Source: Hygrophila difformis
Lineage: Eukaryota; Streptophyta; Magnoliopsida; Lamiales; Acanthaceae
Direction of reading: 5' to 3'
DNA length: 64,000 nt
NCBI GenBank assembly: GCA_030278955.1
Contig: JAOANR010000014.1
Span: 36,221,453-36,285,452 of the forward strand
The notes under the pieces were generated by a model. The model was not told the DNA's origin, did no database searches, and saw only the letters and a program-made list of their open reading frames with translations. The translations under genes were made by a program, and so were the position numbers. Numbering within the stretch: position 1 is the first letter of the stretch; each line of letters begins with the position of its first letter. Shown here piece by piece: positions 33,331 through 44,702 of this stretch.

Positions 33331-34880
33331 GGACTAGAAAATATAGAACCATGCTCATCAAGTTCGGACCATTGCACTGTCAGATTTCGCAAAAAGGTTT
33401 TAGATCACAGTTTATGTTCGGATCGATTTGGGGTAGCAAACGTTGATGAAAATGATTGAAATTTTTACACAACATAGTTTAATGTGTTAGGATCAAAAGT
33501 CTAGTTTTGAGTTTTTCGGTTTGAACTCTTGAAGTAGGGGTTTTGGTCCGATTTCAAATCTGTCATAGTTTCAAGTTCGACTTTTAGGGCAGGTTTGTTG
33601 GAGGCCATTTTCGGATATCAAAACACAATGAAAAAATATGAAACTTTTACAAAAACTAGATCTATGTCTTAGAAACTTTTTTATGTTTTGAGTTTTTCTG
33701 TTTGAGCAGTTTTAAATGTTCGAAAAATTCGCACCAAATCGCTGCGCTGGGGGTTTTTCGCGTTGACAGATTTTAGAGTTACTAAATCTCTATGTTCGGT
33801 TGCATTTTAGGTCACCCAAAACCAAGTAAGCATTAACTTACAGTGGGGATGATGTCTAGGAGGTCACGGGGTCGTCCGGAATCCACGGGATGTCATGAAC
33901 GAATCTCCTCAAGTCGGTTTCCTCTTCCAACGTCCACGAACCGAATCTGCAAGTAAAAATCCTTAGTTAGATTTGAATTTTGGATTCAAAAAGGTGTAGA
34001 TAAACTCATAAACTACTTACCAACGTCCTAGGGGTCTGTCTTCTCCTTCTCAAGTCCTTCTTGTTCGGATTTCGTCGTCGGAACTTCAAGAACACAAGGG
34101 ATTTCGGGGTTTTCGACTTTGGGAGGAGTTTGAGAGAAGGTGAGGAGAAGAGGGCTGCTCTAGGGTTGTGTTTTTCGAATTTAGGGTTAGGGAGCAGCCT
34201 AATGTCGTCCCCAATATCCTTCCATAGCCCGGGATTGAGTTTCCATCGTCGGGGGTCGAAAATATGGCAAGAAGATTGTCGGAACGCGTTGTTACCGTTT
34301 TCTGGGGGGTCACGCGGTCTTGGCACGCTCATAGGCTAAACGCCGCGCGGCCAGCGCGCGGCCTCCGCCTGGACCTTGGTCTGGGCGGGTCCGTGCGATC
34401 CGATCGGGCCTTTTCTCATCTCTTTCGGACTTCTGTGCTCCTACGTTTTCGGGCTCGATTTTTTGGGTCATTCTCGGATTATAAATTCTTATCTTAAATT
34501 TATCTCGTCTCGAATTAATCCGGTATTCAAAATCTTGAGTCCGTTGCGTTTGGATTCGTCGGCTTCTAATTCGTCGTCTTTTGACTCCCGTGCAACAATT
34601 TATCTAATTAAATTATTTCCGACTTCACAGGTTCCTGAATTAAAATTCTTTTCTTTCTTGAATTTAATTCCAATTCTTTTCACTCGATTCATGTAATGTC
34701 TTCGGGCTTCCTTTCCCTCTTTTATTCCATTTTGAATTTTTGAATCTATCTGCGTTTCATTTCCGAGCAATAATTTATTGTGATAAATTATTTTCTTCTT
34801 CTCGGAGATATTTCGACCTTGATTGGATTAAGAAATAAATTTTATTCATTTGGACGCCGATAAAAATCCCGGGTATTACA

Positions 34881-35470
34881 TATTCATTATAGATTTGTAG
34901 ATTTTGAAATATACGAAATTTTCAATTTATATAAAATTTCCCTTTTAAAAAGATTTGAAAGATTTAAATTTGAAATTTTACATTTTTAGGTTTACTTTTA
35001 AAAAGATTTGAAGGATTTAAAATTTGAAAATTTGCAATTTTTTTATTTATCTTTATTATTTTGAATTTTTTAATTTACTAATTTAAGATTTTCGTATTTA
35101 ATTATTTATTATATATTTTAAATTTTTGAAATATATAAAATTTCCAATTTATATAGAATTCCTACAATGTTCACTTTTAAAAATATTTGAAATTTGAAAT
35201 TTTGTATTTTTTATTTTATCTACTTTAGATTTTGTTATATTTAGATTTTATTATTTTGTATTGTATTGCCGCATTTATTATTTATTTATAGATTTTCAAT
35301 TTTTAAACTACATGATTATTATGACATAATAAATAGGTATTTCAGTTTTTGCACCATAGGATTTTTACGACGAGTCTGCATTGGTAACTAAGAATTATGC
35401 TGCGTTATGTTTCAATATGGTGATCATATTATAATGCCGGTAATTTTTTGTAGGTTTGGTCTCAATTTTG
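34881..35470. other. AT-rich intergenic DNA
   Basis: Tandem-like 'aaaaagatttgaa..gattt' words at 34950-35020, otherwise featureless. Confidence 0.35.
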
Positions 35471-35474
35471 ATTA

Positions 35475-35580
35475 TATTTTTTTAAATCGAACCCTAAACC
35501 TTAGGCCGAGTGGTCTCCGATGGGAATATACACATTGGTGTAACAGAACAGTACCAATGCACTGAGCCACCTCATTTTAG
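35475..35580 (-). mobile_element. Possible tRNA-derived SINE fragment
   Basis: On the minus strand TGGCTCAGTGCATTGG resembles a pol III A box, and GGTTCGATTTA, before an A-rich tail, resembles a B box. The boxes are about 60 nt apart, wider than in a tRNA. No target duplication found. Confidence 0.33.
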
Positions 35581-36690
35581 CAATTGGCATCGAAATATGG
35601 TTTGACACATTGTTATTAATTGGTTATTTTTTTATTCGAAACGCCAAAAAAGAAAAGTGAGACATAAATTATGGGATGATATGAATATCATTTATTTTAA
35701 TTACATAAACATAAAAAAACATAAAAAACAATTAAATAGTCCATGAGAAGGATGTGATTTCTATTTTTGGACCATAATGAGGTGGTTTGAACAAGATGCA
35801 GCCCGATTTGGCCCTTTTTCTGGATCCAACAGCCTTGTAGTGGCCTAAAACTCAAAAAATAATGGCTAAAATCTGAAAATTGATCATTCTGATGGCCTAA
35901 AAAATTATTATCTCTAAAAATAATTCAAAAAAATTATAGTTATTATAATTATTAAGGGAATTGTGAAAATTCATATTCTATGGGCAATTGGTTTAAAGTA
36001 AATTAATTATTTTCGTAAAGCATATTATAAATAAAAGAATTTGGTGTATAAAAAGTTATTGGAGGTGCGAATAGATCCATCGGTAAATAAAGAAGGAAAA
36101 TTTAATTTTTTTAATCAATTTTTTAAGAAATAAATAATTAATCTATATTTTAACATATTTATAATTGACGGAAGAACAAATATAAATATCGATTTTATAG
36201 AAATTGAAAGGCTAATTGCTGCAACTTATATAAGTTGAAAATTTTCTCTGGAATGACGATACTGAATGAAGTTTTAACGTCTTTAACGTATAATTTATTG
36301 ATACTAGAACAAACATATTATAATAAGGAAGAAATGAATGTGAATCATGTTAAGCTATTATCTTTCTTGATTGATATCATAATCATGTTTATAATAAAAT
36401 AATGTATGTAGTTGATAGTGATGACGTTTGATTTTTTTTTCTTTACATAGTGGAACTGACAAGACATTTATTAATTTTTATCTAGAAAACATTATGTATA
36501 GCCCTTCGTGGAAGAGGTGATACGGTGCTGCCTGTATCATCCCGTGGAATAGTACCTCTACCACTACTCTTTCCAAGAGGTAAGACTGCATATTCTAAAT
36601 TTGGTATTGAACTAGATTGTGACGAGAATTCTACCTACACAAACTTACCCCAGAAAATTATTTAACCTCTCTTCTCATTAAAACAAAACT
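35581..36690. other. AT-rich intergenic DNA
   Basis: Contains GGCCTAAAA words (35770-35900) reminiscent of the inverted repeats at 42770 and 50400, but no second end. No gene seen. Confidence 0.3.
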
Positions 36691-36697
36691 CATTATT

Positions 36698-36915
36698 TGG
36701 AATGAAAATTCTTGATTGGTAAAATGATTATGAGCTTGTCTGAATTAACCAAATTGTCCATTTCATTTCAAATGAAAAAATTCGCATCTCATGGTTTGTT
36801 TTACTTAAAAAAAATGTCAATGTCAATCTTTAAAGAAAGTTGGGCTCTATCTTCAAAAACAAGTTTTTATCTGTGTCAGTGATATGTTGCAATATCTCGT
36901 GTCACTGGAAAGAGG
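36698..36915 (+). pseudogene. Helitron helicase C-terminal relic
   Basis: Aligns at DNA level with 37808-38045. A conceptual translation gives fragments such as VAISRVTGK, the end of PIF1-type helicases of plant Helitrons. Full of stops and shifts. Confidence 0.5.
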
Positions 36916-37269
36916 GGATTCGAAGTATTATACTTCCTCAGTGTCATTATTTTTGTTACAGAGGCCTCCGACACGCATGCCGAGACACATTTTTTATGGT
37001 TAATAACTTAAATTGTGTACAAGGAAAAGTCATAAAAATTTGATTGTCTAAAACTACAAGATTAGACAAATCTAACAAGATCTCACTTGACTATATTTTT
37101 TCTTACATAGCTATGATAAAAATTCGAATCAAAGTTAAACAGTGAATAGTGCCAAAAACTCATACTTAACAAAAACGGTGAGACGGAGGATGTATGTAAT
37201 CAAGATGGATTAAATCAAGATATTACAAGAAATATGGTTTACAATGAAAATTATATATGGTAGAAATTT

Positions 37270-38045
37270 GCATAATGAATACTTCATATAGGTGATGGTA
37301 ATTAGTAAAGCTGGTATCGATCTTTGAGATGTACAATTAGATTTGACATTTCCATCTGATAGTTTTATAAAATCTACGGGCGATCATATATTGGCATTTG
37401 TTGAGAGTACTTATACAAATTAAACTACATCACTTCAAATCCAGATATTTTTTAAGATAGTGTTATACTAACCCCTACCAATGAGATTGTTGATACGATC
37501 AATGATTACTTCATGGAACGTATGTCTACAAATGAAAATTTATATATATATATATATATATATCAGTTCTAACAATATTTGTCAAGATGATGAAAGCATA
37601 AATAATGGCAATGAATTATTTTCACTAGAAGATCTAAACACGATCAATTGTTATGGATTACCGAAAAATACAGTTGAATGAGGGTTGCATAGTCATGCTT
37701 CTTAGGAATATAGATCCATCAAATAAATTATGCAATGGAAGTAGGTTGCTCGTAACTAAGATGCAGAACCATATAATTGAGGTTAAACTAATTTTTGGAA
37801 AACCATGAAAGTAGAAAATTATTGATTGGTAGAATGATTATGAGCCTATCTGATTTAACCAAATTCCTCATTCGATTTCAGATGAGAAAATTCTCACTCG
37901 CAGTTTGTTTTGCTATGATTATAAACAAAAGTCAATGTCAATCTTTAATGAATGTTGGACTTTATCTTCCAAAACCAGTTTTTAGCCGTTAACAGTTATG
38001 TTGCAATATTTCATGTCATTGGCAAGATGTGACTCAAAGTATTAA
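37270..38045 (+). pseudogene. Helitron PIF1-like helicase relic
   Basis: Fragments in several frames follow the usual order of a plant Helitron helicase C-terminal part. These are a P-TNE-V-TIND-like segment (37470-37520), then DDESINNGNELFSLEDLN (about 37587-37641), then MLLRNID-like words, then the conserved FAMIINKSQCQSL region (37907-37965) ending in GLYLPKPVF. Frameshifts and stops are frequent. The Rep domain is not seen. The Helitron 3' end at 40386 is in the same orientation and probably belongs to the same element. Confidence 0.65.
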
Positions 38046-38099
38046 TATATAATTAAAATTGATTAACTCAACATACCACAAGAAATGTTCACAATGAAA

Positions 38100-38400
38100 T
38101 TTATATATGAAAAAAATTGCAACATTGGTACTTGATGTAGGTGATGGTAAATCTGTTATTGATTTTGGAGATGTACAATCTGATGTGATATTTTCGGATG
38201 ATATTCTTATAAACTCCAGGGGTAATTTTTCGGATGATATTTTCGGATGATTCTATAGTGGCAATTTTTTAGAGTACATATACAAATATAAACTGCACCA
38301 CTTCTAATTCAGACATTTTTAAAGATAGTGTTATACTAGCCTTTACCAATGAGACTTTCAACAATGGAATTTTCAGCAAATTGTGGGGGAAAATTTCATA
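38100..38400 (+). pseudogene. Second Helitron helicase relic
   Basis: A diverged copy of 37250-37500 follows the first relic in tandem, with an internal short repeat of ATTTTTCGGATGAT at about 38190-38250. Confidence 0.45.
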
Positions 38401-38514
38401 TTATGCTTAATACTTATATTTAAATTTTGTTTTTTTTAAATTTCAAATTAAATAAAAATATTATTTTAATAATATTTTTATTGATATGTTAGGTTTTTAC
38501 GGACAAACCACAGA

Positions 38515-40191
38515 AGCTAAAGAATATGGTTTTTTTTAGGAGAAAGTTGTATTTTATTCCATCCGAGATCAAATGGTTGAAAGTACAACATACAAAATCT
38601 AGAAAACCGAGAGCCAATGTAGGAAGAGAAGAAGTTAAATGAAAGGTAGACATCTCAATCAACATAGACAGACACCAACATCCTGGATCAAATCAACACC
38701 AATGGACTATAAGCCACCATTACCAAGGGCCATGCGCCATCTCGTTACTTCAACCCCCAGAATACACTAGCAATCCCATGTATCGAGGCGAAAATGACTT
38801 CCCAAATATTAGTTCAATTATCACGTCTCCCCTGCCAATGATTTACAAATCCAAATGCATCGAACTCGAAGGCTAGGTGGGGTTGGAAACGGGGATAGCA
38901 GGATAAAATATGGGTGAAGTGTATATGGAAGAAAAGGACTAGCTGAACAACTTGAAACAAAAAAACACGAGTGACCCCATAGAACCCTAAGCAAAGTGAG
39001 AACCGAAATCTAAGCATGAGCGCACAAAGGACACCAAAGAAACTCTCACACACTCACATACCTTCTAGCCAGTACTTCTTGTTAAGACAAGACCTCTTTC
39101 ATGACAAAGAAACAAACCCCCTCTATCCAATACTTCTGTATAGTTCAAAAAAACTCTCCAACTCTATTCTCTTTTTTCTCACTCCTTTTTTTCTTTTATT
39201 TTTTTATTTTTTTTCCTTTTTTTCTATATTTTTTTCTTTATCTATTTTTTTTCTTCTATTCTATTCCTTCTTTCTTTTTTCAATCACTGTACATATTCTT
39301 TTTTCTATCACTCAGGTTGCCCAAAATCCCAAAAGCAGCAACATAGCAGCAACATAATACTCATTTCGATCCTTGTTATTCAAAATCCAGAGCAAGGCCC
39401 AAACATAAAGTCACACGATCTTGTGTTAATAAAGGCTTACCTCACAAAGGACAGGCATAAATCATTCCCATCACTCAATAACCGAGGGAGCTATATGACT
39501 AAGAGACTGATATAAGCTTTTATATGTGGACAATCAGGATTCTGGGAAAGCTAGGAAATCTAAAGACAAGGTTTAACAGAAAAACTCAAGATTGGAGCTC
39601 AAGTAGTGTTTGGAGGAGTAAGGGAGGAGGAAGGCCAGTCAAACCAGGATCCTGAATTCGATGCACTGAATTGGAAAAAATAGGCAAGCTCGACATGACA
39701 TTTGAAGCAAATACTAGGAACAAAACAGAATGTCCCCGACAAATGCATGCACACAATAGAGACTAGATGTTTTCACCAGTGATTCGTCAATTGTCTCGGT
39801 GAATTTGTTGCAAGGAATTATCAATCCAGTAGTAGTTGACCATCAGCAAACTTAATGGCTCGAGCAGCACCAGTAAACAGCAACCTTGAGATATTCGTTG
39901 TAAAATATTCAATGGATAGATCAGGCAGCAGCAGCACTAACATCAATCCTCAGGGCAACCCAGCAGGAACATCTATTCTCAGAGGAACCAAGCCTCTCCA
40001 GAGTTAAACCCTCAAACCATGAGCAGCAGCAGCACCTCAAGGCCATACCAGCATTTCCAAGGCTTTGTGTGTCCACTGTATCCAAAATCGTTTGCTTTAT
40101 GTAGTCACCGTATCACTTAGCTCCAGCAGCAAAACTAAGTAAGCCCAGCAGCCACTATGTTCCCCCGGGTCTTCCAGCTAAAGAATATGGT
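38515..40191 (-). mobile_element. Polyadenylated retroposon with 16-bp target duplication
   Basis: The body is 38531-40175 on the minus strand. AGCTAAAGAATATGGT is repeated exactly at 38515-38530 and 40176-40191. The minus-strand 3' end has an A-run preceded about 20 nt earlier by AATAAA, so a polyadenylated RNA was copied by a LINE-type machinery. No reverse transcriptase or other recognisable protein is encoded. CAG/CTG-rich words occur near its 5' part (39880-40060) and a long pyrimidine tract at 39160-39310. It may be a retrocopy of a non-coding or untranslated transcript, or a 5'-truncated LINE. Confidence 0.8.
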
Positions 40192-40358
40192 ATAATATCA
40201 TTTCTTTGTTAGTTTTAAAAATAATTAAATTATATTATCATATACATCCTCTTTTGAATCTATATAAAATCATACACATTTTTCATTAATCAAAATACAA
40301 TTTATTATTAATTTATATAATATAAATATAAATATTATATAAAATATATAATTATGCA

Positions 40359-40386
40359 CGTCGAGTCTCGACGGGTTACTTGCTAG
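40359..40386 (+). mobile_element. Helitron 3' terminus
   Basis: The hairpin CGTCGAG-T-CTCGACG (40359-40373) is followed by GGTTACTTG and CTAG (40383-40386), then T. A short hairpin about 10 nt before CTRR with a T after it is the standard Helitron 3' end. Confidence 0.82.
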
Positions 40387-41430
40387 TATTTTAAATATTG
40401 CCATCTTTATATAAAATATAAATTGCATATTGATTGAGTATTTTCCAATTCCTAAGAAGATCAATTTTTTAAAATTTAAATATTTTATAAAGATTAAAAA
40501 TATAGTAATTTTCTAAAATTCAAATTATGCTTAAACAGACTTCATGGAAGTTGATTAAATTATCTAACATTCTGCAATAATTATTCTAGGCCTAAATTTG
40601 AGTCTTTCCCAAGCATACAAATTTTTCTATAGCAATTAAAAGACACCTTTCATTTCCCAAATCATTGTGCACATGCCAGAGTCTATTTTTAATGTAATTT
40701 ATTCTCAATACCGGTACTAAAATTTAGATTCTACTTTTTATCTCCCGATTTAGCAAAGCAGAAACAACATAATTAGATTCTAACATTTTGCTTATGCAGA
40801 ATAGTGTAAATAACTTAATAAACATGGTAAACTATGAATAAAAACATGGTAAAGTGGATTAAATTAATAATATTAAAATGCAGACAAATTAGGATTATTG
40901 CCAGATTACTAAAATAAGATTACAGAATGATCGATCATCTTCAATTTTGCAGATTGGTAAATCTAACATCAGATTAATTTCAACAGTAGAAAATCGATCA
41001 TTTGAATGCAGTAAAACAGCAATCCTAATTCAGTCAGTATAGATTAATCCAGATTTAACACATAAACATCGATTAATTTATTACTTCCATAAAAACATAG
41101 ATTCGTACTTCAAAGTGATTCTGAACTCCCGTTCTAGATCACTCTTAACACGAACAACACAGAAATCCATATACAAATTCGAAACATGATAGCAGACTAC
41201 ATTTAGAGGCAAATTTATAACATTGCAAAGCAAGAAAAAGAAAGGCAACAACTAGAATAGGGAGAACACACCCAGAACAACGTTCTTGATGCATCCCTCC
41301 GGCATGATTTTGTGTTTCCGGCCTTTTTCACCCATTAGCAGATGTTTACAATATGTTTCTGTCGAGTTTTTGCAGTCTAGAATCACGAAAATGAGGAAGA
41401 AACGGTGATAAAAACCGAGTTCGGGAGGTT
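40387..41430. other. AT-rich intergenic DNA
   Basis: No gene or clear repeat seen. Confidence 0.35.
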
Positions 41431-41434
41431 AGAA

Positions 41435-41710
41435 AACTGCCCAACCGCGACTGTGGCGCGCAATGTGGCGCTCGAGACCCATTTCAGGCGCCCCCAAGGA
41501 GATGCGGCGCATCCTGATGATTTTCCCCAATTTCTTATTGCGGCGCAAAAACGGCGCTTGAAGGCTGATTCCGGCGCCGCCACGCACGTGCGGCGCATCC
41601 TGAAGCTTTTTCATCTCCAAAATTTTTCTAAGTGTTGAAGCGGCGCCTGGGTGGCGCTCCGTAGTCCTTTTGGGCGCCGCCATGCTAATGTGGCGCATTC
41701 TGGCACACTT
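41435..41710 (+). repeat. GC-rich tandem triplication around GGCGCC words
   Basis: Three units of about 90-100 bp start near 41452, 41539 and 41640. Each has the order TGTGGCGC or GCGGCGC, then GGCGCT, then GGCGCC, then TGGCGCAT/TGCGGCGCAT. Frames exist on both strands but follow the repeat; no protein is recognised. Confidence 0.65.
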
Positions 41711-41999
41711 CAGGGTTGAAAAATCCGAATTTGACATTCTTTGTCCTCCGAACATTTTCCTTTCTTCATTTTAATGCTTAAAACATCATTGCAATGTATT
41801 AGATTTGCCAAAGTCTTATTAAAAAGCATAAAACATGATAAATTGAACTCAAATAAGCTTAATTTAACCTTGATTATTGATATTTACAAATCACATAAAA
41901 TATAAACTAAAAACCCTAAAAATAAGGTGACATGCATGCAATTTTGACATATTTTAGTGCAATTTAAGCTCATTTAAATGTGGTTTCACAAAGTGCATC

Positions 42000-42410
42000 A
42001 GTAATCACTGAGTAATGTCACGTCATCTTCCACGTCACCAATATCTATATTTAGAAAATAAATCTCTATTAATATAACAAATCGTGAGAAAATCTTCATA
42101 TATACTCAATTTAAAAAGATATAATTTTCTTTTTATATAAATTATTTTGATTGTATATATAAATCAATCTATTAATATAACAACTTTTTTGATACATAGT
42201 TTAATTTTTTTTTGGTGACCTATAATATTGAATAATATTGTATCAAATAATATTTATACATATAATATAAATTATTTTTCTCATTATATTTTTTTGATAC
42301 ATATAATTTTGTAGAAAATATTAATATTACAATATTATTAAATAAATTTAGTTAAGTTAGAAATTTATCTCTATAATATATATAATCATGTATCAATAAA
42401 AGGAATATAA
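42000..42410 (+). mobile_element. Helitron-like repeat unit, diverged
   Basis: Shares 'atatctatatttagaaaataaat' and 'aaaatcttcatatata' blocks with the units at 15800 and 51700. Confidence 0.4.
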
Positions 42411-42760
42411 TAACCATATCTTTTAAAAAATATTTCATTCAAAATATATATTGAATAATGAAATTTAAGAAATGTTGTGAACTATAAAAATTTAATGAAT
42501 TTTACATCCTAATTTTGTACCTGGCTTAATTTTCAAATTAAACAATATAAGCAAATATATGTTTTTAAATTGTAGTAAATATAATTATCATGTCAAGTAT
42601 TTATAAACATAAAACTATATAATATTAATTCATAGATCAAATATATAATAGTATAGGAGTATTTAAGAAATATTAATATATTATAATATTAATAAATAAA
42701 TTTAATTAGGTTAAAAATATATGTCTAAAATATAATCCTATTCAATATAAGAAATTTAAA
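42411..42760. other. AT-rich spacer
   Basis: No feature recognised. Confidence 0.35.
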
Positions 42761-42769
42761 ATAATAGAT

Positions 42770-42900
42770 GAGGAAATGAATTTTTTATGCCATTACAAGG
42801 CACCATTTCCACATTTGGGCCATTATGAAATCAATTTCCAATTTTAGGCCATTAGAAACCATCTTTGACCAAATTAAGGTCATTTAGACTATTTTGACTT
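42770..42900 (+). repeat. Left terminal inverted repeat
   Basis: Three GCCATTA words spaced about 30 bp; inverse of 50402-50532. Confidence 0.72.
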
Positions 42901-43034
42901 TTTCAAACTTCAATTAACCCTACCAACTTTTACTTTATTTCATTTTGACCCCAGATTTTAGTTTCTTCATTACTATTAGTCCAATATCAGCCCATCATGC
43001 TTCCGATAATTAAATTAAGCACTAAGCTTCATAC

Positions 43035-43136
43035 CTTGGCTTTGACCGCCTTGCTGTCGGGTTTCCTAAGCTCCGGGGTTTTACGGACTTCCTCCAACCA
43101 CGCAGCCGCGACCGATGGTTCACCGATTCTTGGCTC
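43035..43136 (-). other. Exon-like open segment with splice signals
   Basis: A 102-bp (34-codon) open stretch on the minus strand, GC-richer than its surroundings. It is bounded by TTGCTGAAG at its 5' side and AAG|GTATGA at its 3' side. It lies downstream of the viral-type promoter. It could be a captured host exon or a viral leader segment with a splice donor. Product not recognised. Confidence 0.35.
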
Positions 43137-43464
43137 CTTCAGCAACAAACATCACAGTCCTATTTCGTTTCCTACCTTAGGACGTATCAAGATATGAATA
43201 AAGGGTTTTAATTATATTATCAGGAAAATTTGGGATATTTGGAAGCCTGGATTTTACTGAAAAAATATTAAAAATATTATTTAAACATAATTTCCCCTAA
43301 CGGAGAAGACAGACACTTAGTTCCTCATGGAGGATACAAGACTCTTAGGGATGCACCCCATACTTATACAGACTCGAAAGGAAATATGCAGAAAGAGAAA
43401 TATTACAAATATTTTGAAGAGTTGGGAGGAATTTTCGATGCCTTCCATCTGCTTCAAACTCCTT

Positions 43465-43472
43465 TATTTATA
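43465..43472 (-). promoter_or_regulatory. TATA box of the pararetrovirus promoter
   Basis: TATAAATA on the minus strand, 49 bp downstream of the as-1-like element. A start near 43440 is inferred. Confidence 0.6.
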
Positions 43473-43521
43473 GGCGCCCGCGGACTTCAGCCCCGGATTC
43501 CAATCTTCCTCTAAATCCTTG

Positions 43522-43541
43522 TGACGTCACTGCGTTCGTCA
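43522..43541 (-). promoter_or_regulatory. as-1-like element (two TGACG motifs, 7-nt spacing)
   Basis: TGACG-N7-TGACGTCA on the minus strand, upstream of the TATA box. The 35S promoter of caulimoviruses carries paired TGACG motifs with the same spacing, bound by TGA-type bZIP factors. Function here is inferred. Confidence 0.7.
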
Positions 43542-43721
43542 CTTGGCCTTAATTTCCACCGGCTACATTATTGTCCTTTTTTGAATTATTGCGTTAGGTG
43601 GCTTTTGTCAACTTTCCACCTTCTCTTGTCGGCCACTTTCTGCCAGCTACTCTGCCCTTCTTTGTCGGCTTTTAATAATGAGTGTTGCCGACACCTCTCT
43701 TTCTTTTACATCCACCTAATC

Positions 43722-44702
43722 TTACTTTGGCTTGTGAATGTTTTTTGGACGTTTCTTCCCTTTGTCCTGTTCGGGTCCGGATTTTTTCTGGGTTACCCGG
43801 ATCTTTGTACCGAATAGGGGTTTCTCCTGTTCTGCACAATATGGGCATATGTGGTTATCCCATTGGCCAACATGCATCATGTTGCATGCCTTTTTTCTGG
43901 TAGACTCGGTTGCTGGCAACTTGTTTTCCCAGATGAGTAACCTCTTCTTTTCGAATGAGGTTTCCGCAAACTCTGTGTTTTTCCCTGTTAAAGAATTAAC
44001 CAGGAACGATCCATTTAAATTGTTTGAGAATATTTTAAACGGATATTTAACCTTTTCCATCTCGGTGAGACAGACCCAGAATCCCCATGCTCGTCGGGTG
44101 GAGATTTCATCTTCGCTGATTGAAGATACCAATGGTGCCTTCTCATCCATAGACTTAACTCTGTTGAAGGCAATCATATCAGGTCTCTGTAATTTAATAA
44201 ATTGAAAGACCGGATAAGAACCTTTTCCGACTATCTCTGGTGCCGCTGAAATGAACTTAAGCTCCAGAATATCTCCTCTTTGCAAGTGCGGGTTGTTCTG
44301 CCATGATTCGTGCACCGCACTACTTATCCATCCCGGAAGTTTTTCGATTTCCGGAAACCCTGGTGATGTAGTATGAACAGATGCTAATGCTCCAAAGTCA
44401 TACCACTTTCGAACCTCTTCTGGTTTCGATCCTTTGAGCATCCATACCCTGTTGTATCTCCCGGATGTCTCGATTACTGTTTTGCTAGGGTTAATTCCAT
44501 TTTTGGAAATCAGTTGTTCCCATTTTCCTTGGTAGTCCAGCCAGGCAGTAGATAGGACCTTCTCGTCTGAATTAACCTTAGAGGTGCCTGTCATTGGCCT
44601 AAGGTTAATTTCTTCCTCTTTCACCCCAGAGGCAGTGAGTTGACTTGAGCTTTCGGAAATGTGACTTTCCTCTTGCTCAACATTTTTGTCGGTATCCGAC
44701 AA
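43722..44702 (-). CDS. Pararetrovirus 3'-most ORF (position of the inclusion-body/transactivator gene)
   Basis: A 326-codon intact frame, the last before the intergenic promoter. It has an acidic Ser-rich N-terminus, a central Trp-rich globular part and a C-terminal cysteine/histidine cluster (CNMMH ... HICPYC at about residues 278-297) followed by a basic Lys-rich tail. In caulimovirids this position is usually held by the transactivator/viroplasmin gene. No specific match to that family is claimed; the terminal zinc-finger-like cluster points to nucleic-acid binding. Intactness over nearly 1 kb contrasts with the broken polymerase. Confidence 0.6.
   Translation of the reverse strand: MSDTDKNVEQEESHISESSSQLTASGVKEEEINLRPMTGTSKVNSDEKVLSTAWLDYQGKWEQLISKNGINPSKTVIETSGRYNRVWMLKGSKPEEVRKWYDFGALASVHTTSPGFPEIEKLPGWISSAVHESWQNNPHLQRGDILELKFISAAPEIVGKGSYPVFQFIKLQRPDMIAFNRVKSMDEKAPLVSSISEDEISTRRAWGFWVCLTEMEKVKYPFKIFSNNLNGSFLVNSLTGKNTEFAETSFEKKRLLIWENKLPATESTRKKACNMMHVGQWDNHICPYCAEQEKPLFGTKIRVTQKKSGPEQDKGKKRPKNIHKPK

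Larger units (their letters stand above)
28302..34880 (-). mobile_element. Solo family-B LTR (minus strand), interrupted by a solo A LTR
   Basis: The ends match the LTR at 52274-55419: TGTAACACCCCGG at left and GGGTATTACA at right on the plus strand. Sequence on either side of 29988-33325 is continuous when compared with the intact B LTR (about 53870). Flanks TATTT and TATTC differ by one base and could be an aged duplication. No internal domain remains. A 108-bp tandem array (about 28965-29630) is unique to this copy. Confidence 0.82.

Noticed and set aside
36480..36640. Possible host exon or promoter with GC-richer words
   Set aside because: No open frame, splice pair or repeat partner could be supported.
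39016..39357. Phe-rich frame resembling a membrane protein
   Set aside because: It is created by a long T/C-rich tract in the retroposon; no homology recognised.
41383..41755. Overlapping frames on both strands over the GGCGCC triplication
   Set aside because: They repeat with the DNA unit and show no known domain.
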